From Megalopta genalis (taxonomy: Eukaryota > Arthropoda > Insecta > Hymenoptera > Halictidae), in assembly GCF_051020955.1 (NCBI RefSeq), contig NW_027476271.1:186001-250000 (forward strand): 64,000 nucleotides of DNA. The letters are read 5' to 3'. Positions 48,891 through 60,465 of the stretch are shown piece after piece. Numbering within the stretch: the first letter of the stretch is position 1; each line of letters starts with the position of its first letter. The translations under genes were made by a program, and so were the position numbers. Under the pieces are notes generated by a model that saw only the letters and a program-made list of their open reading frames with translations, was not told where the DNA came from and searched no databases.

Positions 48891-50240
48891 GAAGCTAAAC
48901 CACTTGTTTCACATTGATTTGATGATAAGCCTTCTACGTCTCATTGATTTGAAGCTAAGCCTTATATTTCGCATTGATTTGAAGGTAAATCATGTGTTTC
49001 GCTTGGATTTGAAGCTAACTCGTTTGTTTCGCATGCAGTTGAAGCTAAAACATGTATATCACAAGTATTTGAAGCTAAACCATTTGTTTCGGATTGATAT
49101 GAAGCAAAGCCTTCTACTTCGCATTGATTTGATGCTAAATCATATGTTTCGCATGGATTTGAAACTAACTCGTTTGTTTCGTCTTCATTTGAAGCTGTTT
49201 CATTTATATCGCAAGTATTTGAAGCTAAACCATTTGTTTCGGATGGATTTGAAGATAAGCCTTCTACTTCGCATTGATTTAAATCTAAATCGTGTGTATG
49301 GCATGGATTTGAAGCTAACTCGTTTGTTTCGCCTGCATTTGAAGTTAAATCATGTATATCACAAGTATTTGAAGCTAAACCATTTGTTTCGTATGGATTT
49401 GAAGATAATCCTCCTACTTCGCATTAATTTGAAGCTAACTCGATTGATTCGAGTGCATTTGAATCTATATCACTTATATCGCAATTATCTGAATATAAAT
49501 CATTTGTTCCTCATGTATTTGAAGCTAAGCCGTCTATTTCGCATTGATTTGAACCTAAATAATGTGTTTCGCTTCGATTTGAAGGTAAAGCGTTTGTTTC
49601 GTATGCAGTTGAAGCTAAATCATGTATATAACAAGTATTTGAAGCTAAACCATTTGTTTCTCATGTATTTGAAGCTAAGCGTTCCACTTCGCATTGATTT
49701 GAAGCTAACTCGATTGTTTCGCCTGCATTTGAAGCTATATCACTTACATCGCAATTATCTGAAGATAAATCATTTTTTTCTCATGTATTTGAAGATAAGC
49801 CTTGTACTTCGCATTGATTTGAAGCTAAATCATGTTTTTCGCATGGATTTGAAGCTAACTCGTTTGTTTCGCCTGCATTTGAAGCTAAATCATGTGTTTC
49901 ACCTAGATTTAAAGCTAACACGTTTGTTTCGCATATAATTAATGCTAAATCATGTATATCACGAGTATTTGAAGCTAAACCATTTGATTCTCATGGATTT
50001 GGAGCTAAGCCTTCTACTTCGCATTGATTTCGAGCTAAATCATGTGTTTCGCATGGATTTAAAGCTAACACGTTTGTTTCGCATGCAGTTGAATCTAAAT
50101 CATGTACATCACAAGTATTTGAAGCTAAACCATTTGTTTCGCATGGTTTAGAGAATCTGCCTCCTATTTCGCATTGATTTGAAGCTAAACCATTTGTTTC
50201 TCATGTATTTGAAGCTAAGCCTTCCACTTCGCATTGATTT
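46670..50240 (+). repeat. 3,571-bp tandem duplication, copy 1
   Basis: Every landmark recurs exactly 3,571 bp downstream. Reading the two copies side by side I noted about eight substitutions (for example GTTTGATACG here, GTTTGATTCG in copy 2) and no length change. The left edge is the D-type unit after CGTTTCACTTCGC. Confidence 0.94.
47170..47940 (-). other. Longest minus-strand open run (256 codons); not called a gene
   Basis: Translation is a decapeptide repeat of the type LASNPCETHD with a Cys at nearly every tenth residue and many Asp, Glu, Asn and Ser. There is no signal peptide, no non-repeat end and no start context. The copy in U4, more than 99% identical, is open over a shorter stretch (50741-51097 is the part I can see), so openness is not maintained. 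It is explained by the stop-free minus frame of the unit. Confidence 0.2.
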
Positions 50241-52461
50241 GAAGCTAACTCGATTGTTTCGCCTGCATTTGAAGCTATATCACTTACATCGCAATTATCT
50301 GAAGATAAATCATTTGTTTCTCATGTATTTGAAGCTAAGCCGTCTATTTCGCATTTATTTGAAGCTAAATCATATGTTTGGCATGGATGTGAAGCTAACT
50401 CGTTTTTTTCGCCTGTATTTGAAGATAAATCATGTATATCACAAGTATTTGAAGCTAAACCATTCGCTTCGCATGGATTTGAAGCAAAGCCTTCAACTTC
50501 GCATTGACTTGAAGATAAATCATGTGTTTCGCTTGGATTTGAAGCTAACTTGTTTGTTTCGCATGCAGTTGAAGCTAAATCATGTATATCACAAGTATTT
50601 TAAGCTAAACCATTTGTTTCGCATGGATTTGAAGATAAGCCTCCTACTTCGCATTAATTTGAAGCTAACTCGATTGATTCGACTGCATTTGAATTTATAT
50701 CACTTATATCGCAATTATCTGAAGATAAATCATTTGCTTCTCATGTATTTGAATCTAAGCCGTCTATTTCGCACTGATTTGAAGCTAAACCATTTGTTTC
50801 GGATGGTTTTGAACATAAGCCTTCTACTTCGCATTGATTTAAATCTAAATCGTTTGTATGGCATGGATTTGAAGCTAACTCGTTTGTTTCGCCTGCATTT
50901 GAAGTTAAATCATGTATATCACGAGTATTTGAAGCTAATCCGTTTGATTCGCATGGATTTGAAGCTAAGCCTTCTACTTCACATTGATTTGAAGCTAAGC
51001 CTTCTACTTCGCATTGATTTGAAGCTAAATCATGTGTTTCGGCTGGATTTGAAGCTAACTCGTTTGTTTCGCATGCAGTTGAAGCTAAATCATGCATATC
51101 ACCAGTATTTGAAGCTACACCAATTGTTTCGCGTGGATTCGAAGATAATCCTTCTACTTCGCATTGATTTGAAGCTAAATCATGTATATCACAAGTATTT
51201 GAAGCTAACTCGTTTGTATCGCATGCATTTGAAGATAAATCATGTATATCACAAATATTTGAAGCTAAACCGTTTGATTCGCATGGATTTGAAGCTAAGC
51301 CTTCTACTTCGCATTGATTTGCAGCTAAATCATGTGTTTTGCTTGGTTTTGAAGCTAACTCGTTTGTTACGCATGCAGTTGAAGCTAAATCATGTATATC
51401 ACAAGTATTTGAAGCTAAACCATTTCTTTCGCATGGATTTGAAGGTAAGCCTTCTACTTCGCATTGATTTGAAGCTAAATCATGTGTTCCGCTTGGATTT
51501 AAAGCTAACTCTTTTTTTTCTCATTCAGTTGAAGCTATATCACTTATATCGCAAGTATTTCAAGCTAAATCATTTGTGTCGCATGGATTCGAATCTCATC
51601 CTTCTATTTCGCATTGATTTGAAGCTAAATCATGTGTTTCTCATGGATTTAATGCTAACACGTTTGTTTCGCATGCAGTTGAAGCTAAATCATGTACATC
51701 ACAAGTATTTGAAGCTAAACCATTTGTTTCGCATGGATTAGAGAATCAGCCTCCTATTTCGCATTGATTTGAAGCTAAATCATGAGTTTCCCATGGATTT
51801 GAAGCTAACTCGTTTGTTTCGCTTGGATTTGAAGCTAACTCGATTGTTTCGCCTCCATTTGAAGCTATATCACTTATATCGCAAGTATATGAATCTAAAT
51901 AATCTGTGTCGCATGGATTTGATGCTAATCCTTCTACTTCGCATTGATTTGAAGCTAAATCATGTTTTTCGCATGGATTTGAAGGTAAAGCGTTTGTTTC
52001 GCATGCAGTAGAAGCTAAATCTTGTATATAACAAGTATTTGAAGCTAAACCTTTTGTTTCTCATGTATTTGAAGCTAAGCGTTCCACTTCGCATTGATTT
52101 GAAGCTAACTCGATTGTTTCGCCTCCATTTGAAGCTATATCACTTACATCGCAATTATCTGAAGATAAATCATTTGTTTCTCATGTATTTGAAGATAAGC
52201 CTTGTACTTCGCATTGATTTGAAGCTAAATCATGTTTTTCGCATGGATTTGAAGCTAACTCGTTTGTTTCGCCTGCATTTGAAGCTGAATCATGTATATC
52301 ACAAGTATTTGAAGCTAAACCATTTGTTTCGCATGAATTCGAAGCTAAGCCTTCTACTTCGCATTGATTTGAATCTAAATCATGTGTTTCGCTTGGATTT
52401 GAAGCTAACTCGTTTGTTTCGCATGCAGTTGAAGCTAAATCATTGTATATCACAAGTATTT
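48891..52461 (+). repeat. HOR U, copy 4 (3,571 bp)
   Basis: 119 units plus the extra base of the closing 31-bp unit. Its delta marker is at 49292. It contains one full period of the 3,571-bp duplication. Confidence 0.92.
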
Positions 52462-53811
52462 GAAGCTAAACCACTTGTTTCACATTGATTTGATGATAAG
52501 CCTTCTACGTCTCATTGATTTGAAGCTAAGCCTTATATTTCGCATTGATTTGAAGGTAAATCATGTGTTTCGCTTGGATTTGAAGCTAACTCGTTTGTTT
52601 CGCATGCAGTTGAAGCTAAAACATGTATATCACAAGTATTTGAAGCTAAACCATTTGTTTCGGATTGATATGAAGCAAAGCCTTCTACTTCGCATTGATT
52701 TGATGCTAAATCATATGTTTCGCATGGATTTGAAACTAACTCGTTTGTTTCGTCTTCATTTGAAGCTGTTTCATTTATATCGCAAGTATTTGAAGCTAAA
52801 CCATTTGTTTCGGATGGATTTGAAGATAAGCCTTCTACTTCGCATTGATTTAAATCTAAATCGTGTGTATGGCATGGATTTGAAGCTAACTCGTTTGTTT
52901 CGCCTGCATTTGAAGTTAAATCATGTATATCACAAGTATTTGAAGCTAAACCATTTGTTTCGTATGGACTTGAAGATAATCCTCCTACTTCGCATTAATT
53001 TGAAGCTAACTCGATTGATTCGAGTGCATTTGAATCTATATCACTTATATCGCAATTATCTGAAGATAAATCATTTGTTCCTCATGTATTTGAAGCTAAG
53101 CCGTCTATTTCGCATTGATTTGAACCTAAATAATGTGTTTCGCTTCGATTTGAAGGTAAAGCGTTTGTTTCGTATGCAGTTGAAGCTAAATCATGTATAT
53201 AACAAGTATTTGAAGCTAAACCATTTGTTTCTCATGTATTTGAAGCTAAGCGTTCCACTTCGCATTCATTTGAAGCTAACTCGATTGTTTCGCCTGCATT
53301 TGAAGCTATATCACTTACATCGCAATTATCTGAAGATAAATCATTTTTTTCTCATGTATTTGAAGATAAGCCTTGTACTTCGCATTGATTTGAAGCTAAA
53401 TCATGTTTTTCGCATGGATTTGAAGCTAACTCGTTTGTTTCGCCTGCATTTGAAGCTAAATCATGTGTTTCACCTAGATTTAAAGCTAACACGTTTGTTT
53501 CGCATATAATTAATGCTAAATCATGTATATCACGAGTATTTGAAGCTAAACCATTTGATTCTCATGGATTTGGAGCTAAGCCTTCTACTTCGCATTGATT
53601 TCGAGCTAAATCATGTGTTTCGCATGGATTTAAAGCTAACACGTTTGTTTCGCATGCAGTTGAATCTAAATCATGTACATCACAAGTATTTGAAGCTAAA
53701 CCATTTGTTTCGCATGGTTTAGAGAATCTGCCTCCTATTTCGCATTGATTTGAAGCTAAACCATTTGTTTCTCATGTATTTGAAGCTAAGCCTTCCACTT
53801 CGCATTGATTT
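50241..53811 (+). repeat. 3,571-bp tandem duplication, copy 2
   Basis: Ends where GAACCTAAATAATG replaces the D unit that would begin a third copy. Private changes include GTATGGACTTG and CGCATTCATTTG. Confidence 0.94.
52462..53811 (+). repeat. HOR U, partial copy 5
   Basis: Head, delta (52863) and following units as in U4. The collinearity stops at 53811, so the copy is incomplete. Confidence 0.9.
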
Positions 53812-56800
53812 GAACCTAAATAATGTATTTCGCTTGGATTTGAAGCTAAAGCGTTTGTTTCGCATGCAGTTGAAGTTAAATCACGTTTGTCACAAGTATT
53901 TGAAGCTAAACCATTTGTATCTCACGTATTTGAAGCTAAGCGTTCCACTTCGCATTGATTTGAAGCCAAATCATGTGTTTCGCTTGGTTTTGAAGCTAAC
54001 TCGTTTGTTTCGCATGCAGTTGAAGCTAAATCATGTTTGTCAAAAGTATTTGAAGCTAAACCATTCGCTTCGCATGGATTTGAAGCAAAGACTTCAACTT
54101 CGCATGGATTTGAAGCTAACTCTTTTGTTTCGCCTGCATTTGAAGATAAATAATGTATATCACAAGTATTTGAATCTAAACCGTTTGATTCGCATGGATT
54201 TGAAGCTAAGCCTTCTACTTCGCATTGATTTGCAGCTAAATCATGTGTTTCGCCTGGTTTTGAAGCTAATTCGATTGTTTCGCATGCAGTTGAAGCTAAA
54301 TCATGTATAGCACAAGTATTTGACGGTAAACCATTTGTTTCGCATGCATTTGAAGATATGTCTTCTACTTCGCATTGATTTGAAGCTAAATCATGTGTTT
54401 CGCTGTGATTTGTAGCTAACTCGTTTGTTTCGCATGCAGTTGAAGCTAAATCATGTTTATCAAAAGTATTTGAAGCTATAGCATTTGTTTCGCATGGATC
54501 TGAAGCTAAGCCTTCTACTTCGCATTGATTTGAAGTTAAATCATGTGTTTCTCTTTGATTTGAAGCAAACTTGTTTGTTTCGCACGCAGTTGAAGCTAAA
54601 TCATGTATATCACAAGCATTTTAAGCTAAACCATTTGCTTCTCATGTATTTCAAGCTGAGCCTTCCACTTCGCATTGATTTGAAGCTAACTCGATTGTTT
54701 CGCCTGCATATTAATCTATATCACTTATATCGCAATTATCTGTAGATAAATCATTTGTTTCTCATTCATTTGAAGATAAGCCTTGTACTTCGCATTGATT
54801 TCAAGCTAAATCATGTGTTTCGCATGGATTTGAAGCTAACTCGTTTGTTTCGCCTGCACTTGAAGCTAAGCCTTCTACTTCGCATTGATTTGAGGCTAAA
54901 TCACACGATACGCGTGGATTTGAAGCTAACTCGTTTTTTCGCATGCAGTTGAAGCTAAATAATGTTTATCACGAGTATTTGAAGCTAAACAATTAGATTC
55001 GCTCGGATTTGAAGCAAAGCCATCCACTTCGCATTGATTTGAGGCTAAATCACGTGATTCGCGTGGATTCGAAGCTAACTCGATTTTTCGCATGCTGTTG
55101 AAGCAAAATCACGCATATCACAAGTATTTGAAGCTAAACCGTTTGTTTCGCATGGATTCGAAGATCAGCCTACTACTTCGCATTGATTTGAAGATAAATC
55201 CTGTGTTTCGCATGGATTTGAAGCTAACTCGTTTTTTTCGCATCGAGTTGAATCTAAATCATGTATATCACAAGTATTTGAAGACAAAGCTTTTGATTCG
55301 CACGGATTTGAAGCTAAGCCTTCTATTTCGCATTGATTTGAAGCTAAATCATGTGTTTCGCATGGATTAGCAGCTTACTCGTTTGTTTCGCCTGCATTTG
55401 AAATTATATCACTCATATTCGCAAGCATTTCAAGCTCAATCAATCGTTTCGCATGATTTGTAGCTAAACCTTCTACTTCGCACTGATTTGAAGCTAAACC
55501 ATTTGTTTCGCATGAATTTGAGGCTAAGCATTCTACTTCGCGTTGATTTAAAGGGAAGTCATGTGTTTCGAATGGATTTTAAGCTCACTCGTTTGTTTCG
55601 CATGCAGTTGTAGCTAGATTATGTATAACATAAGTATTTGAAGCTAACTCGTTTCTATCGCATGGATTTAAAGGCAACTTGTTTGTTTCGCATGCTGTTG
55701 AAACTAAATCTAGTATATCACAAGTACTTGAAGATAAACCATTTGTTTCGCATGGATTTGAAGCTAAGACTTCTACTTCGCAATGATTTGAAGTTAAATC
55801 ATATGTTTCGCTTGGATTTGAAGCTAACTCGTTTGTTTCTCCTGCAATTGAAGCTAAATCATGTATATCACAAGTATTTGAAGCTAAACCATCTGTTTCG
55901 CAAGGTTTCGAAGATATGCCTTCTACGTCGCATTGATTTGAAGCTAAATCATGTGATTCGCATTGATTTGAATCTGAATCATGTGATTCACTTGGACTTG
56001 ATGCTAACCATTCTACTTCGCATTGATTTGAAGCTAAATCATGTGTTTCGCTTGGATTTGAAGGTAACACGGTTGTTTCACATGCAGTTGAAGCTCACTC
56101 ATGTATATCACAAGTATTTGAAGCTAAACCATTTGTTTCGCATAGATTTAAAGCTAAGCATTCTAATTCGCATTGATTTCAAGCTAAATCATGTGTTTCG
56201 TATGGATTTGAAGCTAAGCCTTCTACTTCGCAATGATTTGAAGCTAAATCATGTGTTTCGCTTGGATTTGAAGCTAACTTGTTTGATTATTCATGCAGAT
56301 GACGCCAAATCGTGTATAAAAAAGTATTTGAAGCTAAATCATGCGTTTCGCATGGATTTGAAGCTAAGCCTTCTACTTAGCTTTGATTTGAAGCTAAATC
56401 ATGTGTTCTCTTGGATTTGAAGCTAACTCGTTTGTTTCGCATGCAGTTGAAGCTAAATCGTTTTTATCACAAGTATCTGAATCTATACCATCTGTTTAGC
56501 GAGAATATGAAGCTATGAAGCTAAACGATGTGATTTGCATTAATTTGAAGCTAAATCATATGTTCCGCTTGGATTTGAAGCTAACTCGTTTGTTTCTACT
56601 GTATTTGAAGCTAAATCATGTATATCACAAGTATTTGAAGCTATGCCATGTGTTTCGCTTGGATTTGGAACTAAGCCTTCTACTTCGCATTGATTTGAAG
56701 CTAAATCTTGTGTTTCGTATGGATTTGACGCTAACTCGGTTGTTTCGCCTGCATTCGAAGTTATATCACGAATAATCGCAAGTATTTGAAGCTCAGTCAT

Positions 56801-56967
56801 TCTTTTCGCATGGATTTGAAGCTAAGCCTTCTACTTCGCATTGATATGAAGCTAAAGCATATGTTTCGCTTGGATTTGTAGCTATCTCGTTTGTTTCTCC
56901 TGCATTTGAAGCTAAATCATGTTTATCACAAGTATGTGAAACTGAACCATCTGTTTCGAATGGTTAC
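53812..56967 (+). repeat. Degenerate part of the array, left section of Block VI
   Basis: Units still cycle A-E but with many private substitutions and indels. One-base losses at about 54932 (CGTTTTTTCGC) and 55081 (CGATTTTTCGC) lie in two adjacent related pentamers. A strongly altered D-E pair (GATTATTCATGCAGATGACG, ATAAAAAAG) lies at 56280-56325. An 8-bp microduplication (TATGAAGC x2) is at 56506-56521. Confidence 0.85.
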
Positions 56968-57718
56968 GAAGATAAGCATTCTACTTCGCAATGATTTGAA
57001 GCTAAATCATGTGATCGACATTGATTTGAATGTAACTCTTTTGTTTCGCATGCAGTTGAAGCTAAATCATGTATATCGTAAGTATTTGAAGCGAAACCAT
57101 TTGATTCGCATTGATTTGTAGCTAAGTATTCTACTTTGCATGAATTTGAAGCTAAACCATGTGTCGCGCTTGAATTTGTAGCTAACTCGTTTGTTTCGCA
57201 TGCAGTTGAAGCTAAATAATGTATATTACAAGTATTAGAAGCTAATTCATATGATTCGCATGGATTTGAAGATAAGCCTCCTACATCGCATTGATTTGAA
57301 GCTAACTCGATTGTTTCGCCTACATTTGAAGCTATATCACTTATATTCTCAAGTATTTGACGGTCAATCATTCGTTTCGCATGAATTTGAAGCTAAGCCT
57401 TCTACTTCGCATTGATTTGAATCTAAGTCATGTGATTCACTTGGATTTGATGCTAACCCATCTACTTCGCATTCATTTGAAGCTAAATCATGAGTTTCGC
57501 TTGGATTTGTAGTTAACACGTTTGTTTCACATGCACTTGAAGCTCAATCATGTATATCACAAGTATTTGAAGCTGAACAATTTGTTTCGCATGAATATTA
57601 AGTTATACCATGTGCTTCGCATGAATATGAATCTAAACGATGTGTTTCGCATGAATTTAAAGCTAAATCATTAATATCAAAATTATTTGAAACTAAACCA
57701 TTTGTTTCGCATGGTTTC
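56968..57718 (+). repeat. Block X, copy 1 (751 bp)
   Basis: Matches 59715-60465 at offset 2,747. Markers are GTGATCGACATTG, GTGTCGCGCTTG, GTATATTACAAG and ATTAATATCAAAATTATTTG. Partial copies occur at 61848-62165 and from about 63660 to the window end. Confidence 0.88.
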
Positions 57719-58716
57719 GAAGATAAGCCTTCTACTTCGCATGGATTTGAAGCTAATCCTTCTACTTCGCATTTATTTGAAGCTAAATCATATGTTTCGC
57801 TTGGATTTGAAGGTAACACGTTTGTTTCACATGCAGTTGAAGCTCAATCATGTATATCACAAGTATTTGAAGCTGAACAATTTGTTTCGCATGAATACTA
57901 AGTTAAACCATGTTTTTCGCATGAGTATTAAGCTAAACCATGTTTTTGTAATGAATTTGAAGCTAAATCATGTGTTTCTCATGGATTTGAAGCTAACTCG
58001 TTTGTTTGGCATGCAGTTGAAGCTAAATCATGTATATCACAAGTATTGGAAGCCAAACCATTTGATTCGCATGAATTTGAAGCTAAATCATGCGTTTCGC
58101 TTGGATTTGAAACTAAGCCTTCTACTTCGCTTTGATATGAAGCTAAATCATGTGTTCTCTTGGATTTGAAGCTAACTCGTTTGTTTCGCATGCAGTTGAA
58201 GCTAAATCATGTTTATCACAAGTATCTGAATCTATACCATCTGTTTAGCGAGAATATGAAGCTATGAAGCTAAACCATGTGATTTGCATTAATTTGAAGC
58301 TAAATCATATCTTTCGCTTGGATTTGAAGCTAACTCGTTTGTTTCTCCTGTATTTGAAGCTAAATCATGTATATCACAAGTAGTTGAAGCTAAGCCATGT
58401 GTTTTGCTTGGATTTGAAACTAAGCCTTCTACTTCGCATTGATTTGAAGCTAAATCTTGTGTTTCGTATGGATTTGACGCTAACTCGGTTGTTTCGCCTG
58501 CATTCGAAGTTATATCACGTATAATCGCAAGTATTTGAAGCTCAGTCATTCTTTTCGCATGGATTTGAAGCTAAGCCTTCTACTTCGCATTGATTTGAAG
58601 CTAAATCATATGTTTCGCTTGGATTTGAAGCTAACTCGTTTGTTTCTCCTGCATTTGAAGCTAAATCATGTTTATCACAAGTATTTGAAACTGAACCATC
58701 TGTTTCGCATGGTTTC
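57719..58716 (+). repeat. Block Y, copy 1 (998 bp)
   Basis: Tandem with the next block at offset 998, which is 33 units plus an 8-bp microduplication (58255-58270), a one-base loss (GTGTTCTCTTGG) and a one-base gain (CGTATAATCGCAAG, unit at 58506). Confidence 0.92.
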
Positions 58717-59714
58717 GAAGATAAGCCTTCTACTTCGCATGGATTTGAAGCTAATCCTTCTACATCGCATTTATTTGAAGCTAAATCATATGTTCCGCTT
58801 GGATTTGAAGGTAACACGTTTGTTTCACATGCAGTTGAAGCTCAATCATGTATATCACAAGTATTTGAAGCTGAACAATTTGTTTCGCATGAATACTAAG
58901 TTAAACCATGTTTTTCGCATGAGTATTAAGCTAAACCATGTTTTTGTAATGAATTTGAAGCTAAATCATGTGTTTCTCATGGATTTGAAGCTAACTCGTT
59001 TGTTTGGCATGCAGTTGAAGCTAAATCATGTATATCACAAGTATTGGAAGCCAAACCATTTGATTCGCATGAATTTGAAGCTAAATCATGCGTTTCGCTT
59101 GGATTTGAAACTAAGCCTTCTACTTCGCTTTGATATGAAGCTAAATCATGTGTTCTCTTGGATTTGAAGCTAACTCGTTTGTTTCGCATGCAGTTGAAGC
59201 TAAATCATGTTTATCACAAGTATCTGAATCTATACCATCTGTTTAGCGAGAATATGAAGCTATGAAGCTAAACCATGTGATTTGCATTAATTTGAAGCTA
59301 AATCATATGTTTCGCTTGGATTTGAAGCTAACTCGTTTGTTTCCCCTGTATTTGAAGCTAAATCATGTATATCACAAGTAGTTGAAGCTAAGCCATGTGT
59401 TTTGCTTGGATTTGAAACTAAGCCTTCTACTTCGCATTGATTTGAAGCTAAATCTTGTGTTTCGTATGGATTTGACGCTAACTCGGTTGTTTCGCCTGCA
59501 TTCGAAGTTATATCACGTATAATCGCAAGTATTTGAAGCTCAGTCATTCTTTTCGCATGGATTTGAAGCTAAGCCTTCTACTTCGCATTGATTTGAAGCT
59601 AAATCATATGTTTCGCTTGGATTTGAAGCTAACTCGTTTGTTTCTCCTGCATTTGAAGCTAAATCATGTTTATCACAAGTATTTGAAACTGAACCATCTG
59701 TTTCGCATGGTTTC
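58717..59714 (+). repeat. Block Y, copy 2 (998 bp)
   Basis: Second tandem copy, almost identical. It has the same microduplication (59253-59268) and the same paired one-base indels. Differences include CTACATCGC and TATGTTCCGC. Confidence 0.92.
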
Positions 59715-60465
59715 GAAGATAAGCATTCTACTTCGCATTGATTTGAAGCTAAATCATGTGATCGTCATTGATTTGAAGGTAACTCTTTTGTTTCGCATGC
59801 AGTTGAATCTAAATCACGTATATCGCAAGTATTTGAAGATAAACCATTTGATTCGCATTGATTTGTAGCTAAGTCTTCTACTTTTCATGAATTTGAAGCT
59901 AAACCATGTGTCGCGCTTGAATTTGTAGCTAACTCGTTTGTTTCGCATGCAGTTGAAGCTAAATAATGTATATTACAAGTATTAGAAGCTAATTCATATG
60001 ATTCGCATGGATTTGAAGATAAGCCTCCTACATCGCATTGATTTGAAGCTAACTCGATTGTTTCGCCTACATTTGAAGCTATATCACTTATAATCTCAAG
60101 TATTTGACGTTCAATCGTTCGTTTCGCATGAATTTGAAGCTAAGCCTTCTACTTCGCATTGATTTGAATCTAAATCATGTGATTCACTTGGATTTGATGC
60201 TAACCCTTCTACTTCTCATTGATTTGAAGCTAAATCATGAGTTTCGCTTGGATTTGTAGTTAACACGTTTGTTTCACATGCACTTGAATCTCAATCATGT
60301 ATATCACAAGTATTTGAAGCTGAACAATTTGTTTCGCATGAATATTAAGTTATACCATGTGCTTCGCATGAATATGAATCTAAACGATGTGTTTCGCATG
60401 AATTTAAAGCTAAATCATTAATATCAAAATTATTTGAAACTAAACCATTTGTTTCGCATGGTTTC
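59715..60465 (+). repeat. Block X, copy 2 (751 bp)
   Basis: Counterpart of 56968-57718 flanking the Y pair on the other side, in the same orientation. Substitutions such as GTGATCGTCATTG distinguish it. Confidence 0.88.
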
